Below are positions 51,649-61,034 of a DNA stretch of 64,000 bases, in pieces; position 1 is the first letter of the stretch; the number at the start of each line of letters is the position of its first letter. The DNA is from Paenibacillus melissococcoides (GTDB lineage: Bacteria > Bacillota > Bacilli > Paenibacillales > Paenibacillaceae): assembly GCA_944800085.1 (NCBI GenBank), contig CALYLO010000012.1:124001-188000 (forward strand), written 5' to 3'. Under the pieces are notes generated by a model that worked only from the letters and a program-made list of their open reading frames with translations, was not told the origin of the DNA and did not search any database. Made by a program: the position numbers and the translations under genes.

Positions 51649-52278
51649 ATGGGCAAATTGATCATTTGCGATCATCCTTTGATTCAACACAAATTGACAC
51701 TGATTCGTGACAAGCGCACGAACACGAAAGATTTCCGCGAGTTGGTCGACGAGGTCGCGACACTGATGGCGTATGAGATTACGCGCGAACTTCCGCTGCA
51801 GACATCCACGGTGGAGACGCCGGTGGCGGAGACGGAATGCAAGGTCATTTCCGGCCGCATGCTTGGCTTGATTCCGATTCTGCGGGCCGGTCTGGGCATG
51901 GTGGAAGGGGTCGTGAAGCTGATTCCGGGGGCCAAAATCGGACATGTCGGTCTATTCCGCGATCCAGAGACATTGAAGCCTGTTGAATACTACACGAAGC
52001 TGCCGACCGATGTGCATGAGCGGGCGCTTATCGTCATCGATCCGATGCTGGCGACCGGCGGATCGGCGATTGCCGCAATCGATGTGCTGAAGAAGCGCGA
52101 ATGCACCCAGATTAAGCTGATGTGCCTCATCGCGGCGCCGGAAGGGGTCAAGGCGGTTCAGGATGCGCATCCTGACGTCGATATTTATTTGGCTGCGCTG
52201 GACGAGCGTCTGGACGACCACGGCTACATTGTGCCGGGATTGGGCGATGCGGGCGACCGGCTTTTCGGTACGAAATAA
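51649..52278 (+). CDS. upp: Uracil phosphoribosyltransferase
   Basis: 209 residues, equal to B. subtilis Upp. Motifs: CDHPLIQHKLTLIRDKRTNT, ILRAGLGMVEGVVKLIPGAK, the PRPP loop VIDPMLATGGSAIAAIDVLK and GYIVPGLGDAGDRLFGTK that binds uracil. It salvages uracil to UMP. GGAGGG site. Sits between glyA and the atp cluster as in B. subtilis. Confidence 0.97.
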   Translation: MGKLIICDHPLIQHKLTLIRDKRTNTKDFRELVDEVATLMAYEITRELPLQTSTVETPVAETECKVISGRMLGLIPILRAGLGMVEGVVKLIPGAKIGHVGLFRDPETLKPVEYYTKLPTDVHERALIVIDPMLATGGSAIAAIDVLKKRECTQIKLMCLIAAPEGVKAVQDAHPDVDIYLAALDERLDDHGYIVPGLGDAGDRLFGTK

Positions 52279-52308
52279 GGCATATCGCTAAATGAATGTG
52301 GCATAAAC

Positions 52309-52352
52309 TGCCGATAATATGGTTATAGCATGCCGATAATATGGAAATAGCG
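52309..52352. repeat. 22-bp tandem repeat upstream of mnaA
   Basis: TGCCGATAATATGG..ATAGC occurs at 52309-52330 and 52331-52352, each with a TATAAT-like GATAATATGG. It may be a duplicated promoter element or slippage; it lies 13 bases ahead of the mnaA start. Confidence 0.5.
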
Positions 52353-52364
52353 GAGGAGAACGAG

Positions 52365-53519
52365 ATGTCGAAACTGAAAGTGATGACGGTGTTCGGTGTC
52401 CGCCCGGAGGCGATCAAGATGGCGCCTCTTATTCTGGAATTGCAAAAGCATCCGGACCAGATCGAATCGATTGTCTGCGTGACGGCCCAGCACCGTCAAA
52501 TGCTCGATCAAGTGCTGGACGTATTCAATATTCGGCCGGACTACGATCTGGACATTATGCAGGCCCAGCAGTCGCTGAACGATATTACGATCAGGGTGCT
52601 GCAAGGGCTGGAGCCGGTGCTGAAGGAGGCGAAGCCGGACATCGTGCTTGTGCACGGCGATACGCTGACGACCTTCCTGGCCAGTTATGCGGCGTTCATG
52701 CAGCAGATTCCGGTCGGTCACGTCGAGGCGGGATTGCGCACATGGAACAAGCTGTCGCCGTATCCGGAAGAGATGAATCGGCAGCTGACCGGGGTGCTGG
52801 CGGACCTGCATTTTGCCCCGACAGAATGGTCCGCGAACAACCTGAAGCAGGAGAATAAGAAAGAATCATCGATATATGTCACAGGCAACACAATAACAGA
52901 TGTGTTTCAATATACAGTACGTTCCGATTACACCCATGAGGTGCTGGAATGGGCACAGGGCAAGCGCCTCGTGCTGATGACGGCTCACCGCCGGGAATCG
53001 CAGGGGGATCCGCATCGCAATATTTTCCGTGCCGTGCGGCGAATCGCCGACCAATTCGAGGATATCGCCATCGTCTATCCGGTGCATCCAAGCCCGGCTG
53101 TTCGTATTCCGGCGCATGAGATGCTGGGCGATCACCCGCGGATCAAGCTTATCGAGCCGCTCGATGTCGCTGATTTTCACAACATCTATCCGCACACGCA
53201 TCTTATCCTTACGGATTCCGGCGGCATGCAAGAAGAGGCGCCGTCCTTTGGCGTACCCGTACTTGTGCTTCGGGGCACAACCGAGCGTCCGGAAGGCATT
53301 GAAGCGGGCACGCTGGAGCTTGTCGGCACGGACGAAGAGAAGGTGTATAGCCGAACCAAACAATTGTTGACCGATCAGGAGCTGTATTCCCGGATGAGCC
53401 AAGCGGCGAATCCATACGGGGACGGGAAGGCATCCCAGCGTATTGTCAGTGCGATTCTTCACAGTTTCGGACGGAAAGCGGAGTGTCCGGAGTCTTTTCA
53501 CACAAAGTTCACAATTTGA
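52365..53519 (+). CDS. mnaA: UDP-N-acetylglucosamine 2-epimerase (non-hydrolysing)
   Basis: 384 residues. Motifs: VMTVFGVRPEAIKMAPLILE, VCVTAQHRQMLDQVLDVF, VLVHGDTLTTFLASYAAF, VGHVEAGLRTWNKLSPYPEE, MTAHRRESQGDPHRNI and LTDSGGMQEEAPSFGVPVLV. It converts UDP-GlcNAc to UDP-ManNAc for teichoic acid linkage or other wall glycans. ATG 52365 follows GGAGGAG; an earlier in-frame ATG at 52341 is within the tandem repeat. Confidence 0.95.
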   Translation: MSKLKVMTVFGVRPEAIKMAPLILELQKHPDQIESIVCVTAQHRQMLDQVLDVFNIRPDYDLDIMQAQQSLNDITIRVLQGLEPVLKEAKPDIVLVHGDTLTTFLASYAAFMQQIPVGHVEAGLRTWNKLSPYPEEMNRQLTGVLADLHFAPTEWSANNLKQENKKESSIYVTGNTITDVFQYTVRSDYTHEVLEWAQGKRLVLMTAHRRESQGDPHRNIFRAVRRIADQFEDIAIVYPVHPSPAVRIPAHEMLGDHPRIKLIEPLDVADFHNIYPHTHLILTDSGGMQEEAPSFGVPVLVLRGTTERPEGIEAGTLELVGTDEEKVYSRTKQLLTDQELYSRMSQAANPYGDGKASQRIVSAILHSFGRKAECPESFHTKFTI

Positions 53520-53646
53520 ATTCGGAGCGTCTTCTATACCCTAACGTACCAGCATACAGTGATACTGTACGGTTTACGCGGATTTTTACGACAGCGAGAA
53601 CCAAAATACAACGTTTTCATCCTTATAAATACAAGGTTTTAACGAA

Positions 53647-53676
53647 TTGACAAAATCTCGTATTGTTCAGTAAAAT
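53647..53676 (+). promoter_or_regulatory. Promoter of the atp operon
   Basis: TTGACA (53647-53652), 18-base spacer, TAAAAT (53671-53676), 20 bases ahead of atpZ. A TACAGT/ACTGTA palindrome (about 53554-53568) lies further upstream. Confidence 0.7.
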
Positions 53677-53695
53677 GAATGGGAATTATTAGCCT

Positions 53696-53929
53696 ATGAA
53701 GACTTCGAAACGCAATGACAGCGCTTGGTTCATCGCTCTCAGCATCGGTGGGGCCGGTGTCACGCTCGCCGTGTACATCGTCATCGGATACTTCGCGGGG
53801 AAATGGCTGGCGCAAATGTTGGACGGGCCCAAGCTGTGGCTGGCCGTCGGCATGATCGCCGGGATGTGTCTCGGCATCATGAACATTATTTATTTTGTAA
53901 GGAAGTTCATGGGGGAACAAGATGAATGA
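53696..53929 (+). CDS. atpZ: AtpZ/AtpI family membrane protein
   Basis: 77 residues with two membrane helices (WFIALSIGGAGVTLAVYIVI and LAVGMIAGMCLGIMNIIYFV). AtpZ-like proteins precede ATP synthase operons in Bacillales and are linked to Mg2+ handling or assembly of the c-ring. The stop overlaps atpI by eight bases. First gene of the operon, directly after its promoter. Confidence 0.85.
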   Translation: MKTSKRNDSAWFIALSIGGAGVTLAVYIVIGYFAGKWLAQMLDGPKLWLAVGMIAGMCLGIMNIIYFVRKFMGEQDE

Positions 53930-54299
53930 TATGACTTCGATTGTCCATGCCGTGACCAGGGTGGCATTCATCCTGATGTCGATGTTCCTTCTCGTATGGG
54001 CTTTTTCACCGGAGCACCGCCCTTATGCAGCCGGCTTGACGCTAGGAACCGTCGCCGGTCTCATTAATGCGCGCTATTTGTCGATGAAGGTGAGACAGTT
54101 GGCCGAACTGGCCGCCAGTCAGACAAGGCAGAGGTTCAACCTTGGACTCGTTACGAGAATGTGTATCGTTCTCTTGGCCGTGATGATCGGCATGAAGTTC
54201 GAACAGGTGTCGCTTGTGTCGACCATTGCGGGACTGATTTTCATGCAAGTCATGACCATTATCGTTAGCGTCATTATGGAATGGAGAAAAGGTGAATAA
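53922..54299 (+). CDS. atpI: ATP synthase subunit I
   Basis: 125 residues with four hydrophobic segments (FILMSMFLLVWAF, AAGLTLGTVAGLINARYLSM, MCIVLLAVMIGMKFE, IAGLIFMQVMTIIVSVIME). AtpI helps assemble the c-ring. Its GGGGAAC site lies inside the end of atpZ, coupling the two. Confidence 0.85.
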   Translation: MNDMTSIVHAVTRVAFILMSMFLLVWAFSPEHRPYAAGLTLGTVAGLINARYLSMKVRQLAELAASQTRQRFNLGLVTRMCIVLLAVMIGMKFEQVSLVSTIAGLIFMQVMTIIVSVIMEWRKGE

Positions 54300-54329
54300 G
54301 CAGCTTATTCGAAAGGGGTGAACACATTT

Positions 54330-55115
54330 ATGCACTCAGCACCGATTATCGAGGTTGGCGGGCTGCACTTGGATTTATCCATCATACTCACGCTGCTCAT
54401 CAGTGTAGTCATCGTATTCATCATTGCACGATTGGCCGTCCGCAATCTGTCGGTCGAGAACCCTTCCAAAATGCAGAACTTCATGGAATGGGTTGTCGAA
54501 TTCGTACAGGGGATTATCGGCAGCGCGATGGATTTCAAGAAAGGCAAGGCATACATCTCCCTGGGGATGACGCTTATCTTGTTTATTTTTGTATCCAACC
54601 TGCTGGGGTTGCCGTTCGCGGTCATCACGGAGGCGCACCACCCGGTAACGGTCTTCGGCCAGGAGATCGTTACGACGAGCCAACAGGTCTTCGACGAGCT
54701 TGCTGCCAAAGGCAAACCGGAGCACGTCCATCTGCTATGGTATAAGTCGCCGACGGCGGACATTTCCGTAACCTTCGGTCTGGCGTTCATGGTCTTCGTC
54801 ATCGTGAACTTCCTGGGCTTGAAGAACAACCGCAAGCATTACTTGAAGCATTATATCGAGCCGTTCCCGATTTTCCTTCCATTGAACATTGTGGAAAACC
54901 TGGCGAAGCCGGTCGCGCTCGGTATCCGTCTTTACGCGAACATTTTTGCGGGAGAGGTCCTGCTATCGACGCTTATCGGAGCGGGCGTTTTCGGTCTTCC
55001 GTTCCTGGCGGCTTGGCAAGGATTCAGTATCTTTATCGGCGCCTTGCAGGCTTTCATCTTCACGATGTTGACGATGGTCTATATCGCGCAAGCGTCCGTG
55101 CATGAAGAACATTAA
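54330..55115 (+). CDS. atpB: ATP synthase Fo subunit a
   Basis: 261 residues, five or six helices. The essential proton-channel Arg lies in PVALGIRLYANIFAGEVLLS; ending helix GALQAFIFTMLTMVYIAQAS is typical. GTG 54318 sits on the ribosome site; ATG 54330, 11 bases after AAGGGG, is preferred. Confidence 0.95.
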   Translation: MHSAPIIEVGGLHLDLSIILTLLISVVIVFIIARLAVRNLSVENPSKMQNFMEWVVEFVQGIIGSAMDFKKGKAYISLGMTLILFIFVSNLLGLPFAVITEAHHPVTVFGQEIVTTSQQVFDELAAKGKPEHVHLLWYKSPTADISVTFGLAFMVFVIVNFLGLKNNRKHYLKHYIEPFPIFLPLNIVENLAKPVALGIRLYANIFAGEVLLSTLIGAGVFGLPFLAAWQGFSIFIGALQAFIFTMLTMVYIAQASVHEEH

Positions 55116-55213
55116 CAAACTCTGCCGAATCCATCATCTTGATGAGCAACTTCGGGTGAGACATATAGACAAAAGCAATTCACAAATACATGAATTTGAG
55201 GAGGACTTTTCTA

Positions 55214-55426
55214 ATGGGTATGTTAGCAGCAGCAATTGCAGTAGGTTTGGGCGCATTGGGCGCCGGTCTTGGTAACGGTATGATCATTAGCCGTACGGTG
55301 GAGTCAATCGCCCGCCAACCGGAAGCCCGCAACATGTTGCAGACGACCATGTTTGTCGGCGTCGGTATTGTCGAGGTTATTCCGCTTGCGGCTACAGTTA
55401 TCGCATTCCTGGCATTTTTCTCTTAA
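55214..55426 (+). CDS. atpE: ATP synthase Fo subunit c
   Basis: 70 residues, hairpin of two helices with the RQPEAR loop. The ion-binding carboxylate is Glu54 (GIVEVIPLAA). The N-terminal helix lacks the Gln and the C-terminal helix the Ser/Thr-type pattern of sodium enzymes, indicating proton coupling. ATG 55214 follows AGGAGG; an upstream TTG is rejected. Confidence 0.96.
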   Translation: MGMLAAAIAVGLGALGAGLGNGMIISRTVESIARQPEARNMLQTTMFVGVGIVEVIPLAATVIAFLAFFS

Positions 55427-55518
55427 TGAAACGACAAACGGTCTGGCGGGGAAGGCCGATGCCATCCGCGCCTTCGTTTTGTAAATGCGCGTTATGTTAA
55501 CGGAAAGGAGTGACTGTA

Positions 55519-56004
55519 GTGAATTTCGTGTGGGAAAATTTCGTATGGGCGATCATCGCTTTCCTCATCCTATATTTTTTGCTTCAAAAATATGCGTTCG
55601 GGCCTCTGTTCAGCGTCATGGAAAAACGCCGCGAGCTGGTCAAGCAGCAGCTCGACGAAGCGGCCAACAGCCGGACTCAAGCTCAGGCTTACATCGAAGA
55701 GCAGAAGCAGGCTCTCGATTCTGCCCGCAAAGAAGCTTATGACATTATCGAGCAGGCGAAGCAGACCAGCGTAAGGCAGGCCGACGAAATCGTCGGTCAA
55801 GCGAAGGCCGAGACAGCTCGCTTGAAGGAAGAAGCAGCCCGCGATATCGAGAGCGAGAAGAACAAGGCTGTGGCTGCCCTGCGCAACGAAGTCAGCGGCA
55901 TGTCTGTCGCCATCGCCTCGAAGCTTCTTCAGAAGCAGGTGGACGAGAAGGACCAAGAGCAATTGGTTGACCAGTACCTGAAAGAGGTAGGGGGCAAACA
56001 ATGA
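55519..56004 (+). CDS. atpF: ATP synthase Fo subunit b
   Basis: 161 residues: one N-terminal helix (NFVWAIIAFLILYFLLQKY region) and a long coiled-coil stalk (KRRELVKQQLDEAANSRTQA to EKDQEQLVDQYLKEVG). GTG 55519, eight bases after GGAAAGGAG, is chosen over GTG 55510, which lies on that site. Four-base overlap with atpH. Confidence 0.94.
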   Translation: MNFVWENFVWAIIAFLILYFLLQKYAFGPLFSVMEKRRELVKQQLDEAANSRTQAQAYIEEQKQALDSARKEAYDIIEQAKQTSVRQADEIVGQAKAETARLKEEAARDIESEKNKAVAALRNEVSGMSVAIASKLLQKQVDEKDQEQLVDQYLKEVGGKQ

Positions 56005-56543
56005 GCAAAGATATAGCGAAGCGTTATGCCAAAGCGCTGTTCGACCTGGCATCCGAGCGCAAAGCCGTTGCCGAGACCGAGCAGCAATTGAAGGCTGTCG
56101 TGGAAGTCATGAACTCGACTTCGGAACTGTACGTTCTGTTCTCCGCGCCGAATATTGATGTCAGCGTGAAGCAGGCCATTCTTCGGCAGGCGTTCGAAAA
56201 CGAAGTATCCGAGATTGTCCTGAATACGCTGCTGCTCCTGACGGAACGGGGGCGCATCCGCATCCTTCCCGAGCTGGCGAACCACTTCGTCCGCATCGTC
56301 GGCGAAGCGACCGGCGTGACTGACGCCTACGTGACGACTGCCTTTCCGCTGGACGAAGCAGGGAAGCAAGAAGTTGCCGCCCAGTTCGGACAGATGCTCA
56401 ACAAGACGATCCGCGTTCAAAATGTGGTCGATGCTTCGATCATCGGCGGCATGAAGGTGCGCATCGGCGACGTCTTGTATGACGGAAGCTTGTCCGGCCA
56501 ACTGGAACGCATTCAAAAAACGTTGAAAACACAAGTACGTTAA
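56001..56543 (+). CDS. atpH: ATP synthase F1 subunit delta
   Basis: 180 residues. N-terminal helical bundle AKRYAKALFDLASERKAVAE and the C-terminal signature ASIIGGMKVRIGDVLYDGSL. It links the b stalk to the alpha subunits. Start overlaps atpF stop (ATGA). Confidence 0.95.
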   Translation: MSKDIAKRYAKALFDLASERKAVAETEQQLKAVVEVMNSTSELYVLFSAPNIDVSVKQAILRQAFENEVSEIVLNTLLLLTERGRIRILPELANHFVRIVGEATGVTDAYVTTAFPLDEAGKQEVAAQFGQMLNKTIRVQNVVDASIIGGMKVRIGDVLYDGSLSGQLERIQKTLKTQVR

Positions 56544-56577
56544 ACGATATAAGCACGGAAGAATGGGGTGAAGCGAA

Positions 56578-58092
56578 TTGAGCATCAGACCTGAAGAAAT
56601 CAGCACATTGATTAAAAGTCAAATCGAGAACTACAAGGCTGAGATCGAAGTGGCCGAAGTCGGCACGGTTATCAATGTCGGTGACGGTATCGCCCGCGTT
56701 CACGGTTTGGAGAACTGCATGGCCGGGGAGCTTCTGGAGTTCTCCAACGGCGTCGTAGGGATGGCTCTCAACCTGGAGGCAGGCAACGTTGGTATCGTTA
56801 TTCTTGGTCCTTACACCGATATTCGCGAAGGGGATCAAGTCAAACGTACGGGACGCATTATGGAAGTGCCGGTCGGCGAAGCGCTGCTCGGCCGCGTCGT
56901 GAATTCGCTCGGACAGCCGGTTGACGGCAAGGGAGAAATCGCGACGACCGAATTCCGTCCGGTGGAATCGAATGCGCCAGGCGTCATTGACCGTAAATCG
57001 GTTCATGAGCCAATGCAAACCGGGATTAAAGCGATTGACTCGATGGTGCCAATCGGCCGCGGACAGCGGGAGCTGATCATCGGCGACCGTCAGACCGGTA
57101 AGACGACCATCGCTATCGATACAATTATTAACCAAAAAGGCAACGGCGTAAAATGTATTTACGTCGCTATCGGCCAAAAACAATCGACCGTAGCTCAAGT
57201 CGTGGAAACACTGCGCCGCCACGGCGCTTTGGACTATACGATTGTCGTTACGACATCGGCATCCGAACCGGCGCCGCTTCTCTTCCTGGCACCGTACGCA
57301 GGCTGCGCGATGGGCGAGTATTTCATGTACAAAGGCGAGCATGTGCTGGTCGTATACGACGACCTGTCCAAGCAAGCGGCGGCATACCGTGAGCTCTCCT
57401 TGCTCCTTCGCCGTCCTCCGGGCCGCGAGGCATATCCGGGCGATGTCTTCTATCTCCATTCCCGCTTGCTGGAGCGCGCAGCGAAGCTGAGCGACGAGAA
57501 TGGCGGCGGCTCCCTGACGGCATTGCCGTTTATCGAGACGCAGGCGAATGACGTATCGGCGTACATTCCGACGAACGTCATCTCGATTACGGACGGACAG
57601 ATCTTCCTGGAGTCCGATCTGTTCTTTGCCGGCCAACGTCCGGCGGTTAACGTCGGTATTTCCGTATCCCGCGTAGGGGGGGCGGCTCAGATTAAGGCGA
57701 TGAAGAAGGTCGCCGGCACACTGAAGCTGGATCTGGCCCAATACCGCGAGCTGCAGGCATTCTCCCAGTTCGGTTCCGATCTGGACAAATCGACGCTGGC
57801 CCGTCTGGAGCGCGGCGCCCGTCTGATGGAAATCCTGAAGCAGGGCGTCAACGAGCCGCTTCCGGTCGAGAAGCAAGTCGTCAGCATCTATACGGCGACG
57901 AGAGGCCATGTCGACGATATTCCGGTCAAGGACGTTCTTCGCTTCGAACAGGAGCTTCATATGTACCTGCAGTCGAACAACGATGAAATCTATCAATCGA
58001 TCCGGGATACGAAAGATTTGAGCAAAGAAAATGAAGAGGCACTGGTGCAGGCGATTACCAAGTTCAAGAAGAGCTTCGCCGTGTCGAGCTGA
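56578..58092 (+). CDS. atpA: ATP synthase F1 subunit alpha
   Basis: 504 residues from TTG 56578. Walker A GDRQTGKTTIAIDTI, non-catalytic site sequence QIFLESDLFFAGQRPAVNVG and signature PAVNVGISVSRVGGAAQ. Normal length. GGGGTGAAG site. The long antisense open frame over it is a codon artefact. Confidence 0.97.
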   Translation: MSIRPEEISTLIKSQIENYKAEIEVAEVGTVINVGDGIARVHGLENCMAGELLEFSNGVVGMALNLEAGNVGIVILGPYTDIREGDQVKRTGRIMEVPVGEALLGRVVNSLGQPVDGKGEIATTEFRPVESNAPGVIDRKSVHEPMQTGIKAIDSMVPIGRGQRELIIGDRQTGKTTIAIDTIINQKGNGVKCIYVAIGQKQSTVAQVVETLRRHGALDYTIVVTTSASEPAPLLFLAPYAGCAMGEYFMYKGEHVLVVYDDLSKQAAAYRELSLLLRRPPGREAYPGDVFYLHSRLLERAAKLSDENGGGSLTALPFIETQANDVSAYIPTNVISITDGQIFLESDLFFAGQRPAVNVGISVSRVGGAAQIKAMKKVAGTLKLDLAQYRELQAFSQFGSDLDKSTLARLERGARLMEILKQGVNEPLPVEKQVVSIYTATRGHVDDIPVKDVLRFEQELHMYLQSNNDEIYQSIRDTKDLSKENEEALVQAITKFKKSFAVSS

Positions 58093-58195
58093 TTATAGAG
58101 TGAACAGGCAAGCCGGGAAGCCAATGGCGGCCCGGCCTGCACAGGGATGAATTCCGCTTTGCCTCCCGCAAAGTGTGAAAGGCAGGTGAAGGTAA

Positions 58196-59056
58196 GTGGC
58201 TAAAGGGATTCTCGAAATACGACGCCAGATCAAGAGCATACAGAGTACAAGGCAGATCACGAAGGCAATGGAAATGGTGGCTGCAGCGAAGCTTCGCCGC
58301 GCACAGGAGAAGGCGGAAGCGGCCCGTCCTTATGCGGATAAGCTGAAGGAAGTCGTCTCCAGCATCGCCGCAGGCACGCAAGGCATTCAGCATCCGATGC
58401 TCGCGAAGCGTCCGGTGAAGAAGACGGGATATCTGGTCATTACTTCCGACGGCGGATTGAAGGGCGGCTATAATGCCAACGTGCTCCGCAAAGTGATGCA
58501 GGTCATTAACGAGCGTCACCGTTCGGCGGATGAATATGCATTGTTCGTCATCGGGCGCAAAGGCCGCGATTACTTCCGCAGACGGGAAATGCCGATGGTG
58601 GAGGTCGTGACGGAGCTGCCTGATTCTCCAACCTTCGCGAATATTAAAACGATAGCTTATAAAGCCGTGAAATATTTCGAAGAAGAGCAGTACGACGAAC
58701 TCAACCTGTTCTACAACGAATTCGTCAACGCGATCACGCAGGTGCCGGTCGAGAAGCGCCTTCTTCCATTGGATGATGACGCATTGGGCGGAGAGACGAC
58801 CAGTTATGAGTATGAACCTTCGCCGGAGGCGGTGCTGCATGATCTGCTGCCGAAATATGCGGAGACGCTCATTTACAGCGCGCTGCTGGATGCGAAAGCA
58901 AGCGAATTCGGCGCGCAGATGACCGCTATGGGCAACGCGACGAAGAACGCGACGAAGATGATCAACTCGCTGACATTGTCTTATAACCGTGCGCGCCAAG
59001 CGGCGATCACGCAGGAAATTTCTGAAATCGTAGCTGGAGCGAACGCTCAAGCTTAA
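58196..59056 (+). CDS. atpG: ATP synthase F1 subunit gamma
   Basis: 286 residues from GTG 58196 (AAGGTAAGTG region; GGCAGGTGAAGG site). Rotor helices at both ends: ILEIRRQIKSIQSTRQITKA and MGNATKNATKMINSLTLSYN RAR-type ending. The middle LVITSDGGLKGGYNANVLRK is family-typical. Confidence 0.96.
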   Translation: MAKGILEIRRQIKSIQSTRQITKAMEMVAAAKLRRAQEKAEAARPYADKLKEVVSSIAAGTQGIQHPMLAKRPVKKTGYLVITSDGGLKGGYNANVLRKVMQVINERHRSADEYALFVIGRKGRDYFRRREMPMVEVVTELPDSPTFANIKTIAYKAVKYFEEEQYDELNLFYNEFVNAITQVPVEKRLLPLDDDALGGETTSYEYEPSPEAVLHDLLPKYAETLIYSALLDAKASEFGAQMTAMGNATKNATKMINSLTLSYNRARQAAITQEISEIVAGANAQA

Positions 59057-59099
59057 ACGGGTAACAGGATAGCGCAAGTTTTCAGTAGGAGGGAACGAG

Positions 59100-60506
59100 A
59101 TGAACAAAGGACGCGTGATTAGCGTAACCGGTCCGGTTGTCGACATTGAGTTCGAACGCGGTCAACTTCCGGAGATATTGAACGCGATCAAGATTGAACA
59201 GAAATCGACGACTCCTGGCGCGCCTGACATCGACTTGACATTGGAAGCATCCGTCCATCTGGGCGATGACGTAGTGCGCTGCGTCGCGATGTCTTCGACA
59301 GATGGTCTGGTGCGCGGCATGGAAGCAACCGATATGGGGCATCCGATTACCGTACCGGTAGGCGCGGCGACATTGGGCCGTGTCTTCAACGTTCTGGGCA
59401 ATACGATTGACAATGCGGGGGACGTCAGCCGCGAGCTGTCCAGCCCGATTCATAAGCCGGCTCCTAGCTTCGACGAGCTGACGACGCAAGCGGAGATTCT
59501 GGAGACCGGGATTAAGGTTATCGACTTGCTTGCTCCGTACGTCAAAGGCGGCAAGATCGGCCTCTTCGGCGGTGCGGGCGTTGGGAAAACCGTTACCATT
59601 CAGGAGCTTATCAACAACATCGCGCAGGAGCATGGCGGGATTTCCGTCTTCGCCGGCGTAGGCGAGCGTACCCGGGAAGGGAACGACCTCTACTATGAAA
59701 TGAGAGACTCCGGCGTTATCAACAAGACGGCGATGGTGTTCGGTCAGATGAACGAACCGCCTGGAGCGCGTCTGCGCGTTGCTCTGACCGGTCTGACGAT
59801 GGCGGAATATTTCCGTGACGAAGAAGGCCGCGACGTGCTGCTCTTCATCGATAACATTTTCCGATTCACGCAAGCGGGCTCCGAAGTATCCGCCCTGCTG
59901 GGCCGCATGCCTTCCGCGGTAGGTTACCAGCCGACGCTGGCTACCGAGATGGGACAATTGCAGGAACGGATCACGTCGACCAAAAAAGGCTCCGTTACAT
60001 CCATTCAGGCGATCTACGTTCCTGCGGATGACTATACGGACCCGGCGCCGGCGACGACGTTCGCCCACTTGGACGCAACGACGAACCTCGACCGGAAAAT
60101 TTCCGAATTGGGTATTTTCCCGGCGGTCGATCCGCTGTCTTCGTCATCCCGCGCTCTGTCGCCGGATATCGTCGGCAAGGAGCATTATGATGTGGCACAA
60201 GACGTGAAGAAGCTTCTTCAGCGCTACAAAGAGCTGCAAGATATTATCGCCATTCTCGGTATGGATGAGCTGTCGGAGGATGACAAGCTGACGGTAGCCC
60301 GGGCGCGGAAGATTCAACGCTTCCTGTCCCAGCCGTTCCACGTTGCCGAGCAGTTCACGAACATTCCCGGGAAGTACGTGCCGGTCAAGGAAACGGTTCG
60401 CAGCTTCAAGGAAATTCTCGACGGCAAGCACGACGACCTTCCGGAAGCGGCATTCCTGTTCGTCGGCACCATCGAAGAAGCGGTGGAGAAGGCAAAGACG
60501 CTGTAA
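59100..60506 (+). CDS. atpD: ATP synthase F1 subunit beta
   Basis: 468 residues. Walker A GGAGVGKTVTIQEL, catalytic Glu in VFAGVGERTREGNDLYYEM, Walker B VLLFIDNIFRF, signature PAVDPLSSSSRALSP. The lever motif reads DELSEDD, a conservative variant of DELSEED. GGAGGGA site. Confidence 0.98.
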   Translation: MNKGRVISVTGPVVDIEFERGQLPEILNAIKIEQKSTTPGAPDIDLTLEASVHLGDDVVRCVAMSSTDGLVRGMEATDMGHPITVPVGAATLGRVFNVLGNTIDNAGDVSRELSSPIHKPAPSFDELTTQAEILETGIKVIDLLAPYVKGGKIGLFGGAGVGKTVTIQELINNIAQEHGGISVFAGVGERTREGNDLYYEMRDSGVINKTAMVFGQMNEPPGARLRVALTGLTMAEYFRDEEGRDVLLFIDNIFRFTQAGSEVSALLGRMPSAVGYQPTLATEMGQLQERITSTKKGSVTSIQAIYVPADDYTDPAPATTFAHLDATTNLDRKISELGIFPAVDPLSSSSRALSPDIVGKEHYDVAQDVKKLLQRYKELQDIIAILGMDELSEDDKLTVARARKIQRFLSQPFHVAEQFTNIPGKYVPVKETVRSFKEILDGKHDDLPEAAFLFVGTIEEAVEKAKTL

Positions 60507-60573
60507 GCGGCTTGACGTGAAACGGGCTGTCCGGGACGGGTAGTTCCGGATGGAACGGAAGGAGGAACCGCAG

Positions 60574-60996
60574 TTGAGCACCTTTTTATTGGAAATCGTC
60601 ACACCCGAGCATAAAGTGTTCGAGGATCAAGTGAACATGATTACCGTCAAGGGCGCGGAAGGTGAACTCGGCATTTTGGCAGGACATATCCCGATGGTAA
60701 CGCCGCTGCAGGTTGGGCCGATGAAGATTAAGACAGGCAGCAAGGAGCGTTGGCTTGCTGTTCATGGCGGATTCGTGGAAGTACGCAGAGACAAGGTCGT
60801 TGTCCTTGCGGAAAGCGCGGAACTGCCGGAAGAGATCGACATCGAGCGTGCGAAGGCAGCAAAAGCGCGTGCGGAACAACGCCTGGCAATGGCTCGACGG
60901 AGCAAACAGGATCACGTCGATTTCCGCCGTGCGGAATTGTCGCTCCAACGTGCCGTAACACGGATCCAAGTGTCCCAAAGAAACGTGTCACGATAA
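60574..60996 (+). CDS. atpC: ATP synthase F1 subunit epsilon
   Basis: 140 residues from TTG 60574, seven bases after GGAAGGAGG; an ATG at 60550 overlaps that site. Beta-sandwich VNMITVKGAEGELGILAGHI then the two C-terminal helices (IDIERAKAAKARAEQRLAMA) that regulate ATP hydrolysis. Last gene of the operon. Confidence 0.95.
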   Translation: MSTFLLEIVTPEHKVFEDQVNMITVKGAEGELGILAGHIPMVTPLQVGPMKIKTGSKERWLAVHGGFVEVRRDKVVVLAESAELPEEIDIERAKAAKARAEQRLAMARRSKQDHVDFRRAELSLQRAVTRIQVSQRNVSR

Positions 60997-61001
60997 TAGA
61001 T

Positions 61002-61034
61002 TCAAGCCGAGGCGCTGTTAGCGTCTCGGCTTGA
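61002..61034 (+). terminator. Terminator of the atp operon
   Basis: TCAAGCCGAGGCGC (61002-61015) pairs with GCGTCTCGGCTTGA (61021-61034) with one mismatch. The tail is only moderately T-rich. Confidence 0.75.

Noticed and set aside
56440..57996. 518-codon minus-strand frame
   Set aside because: Antisense of atpA.
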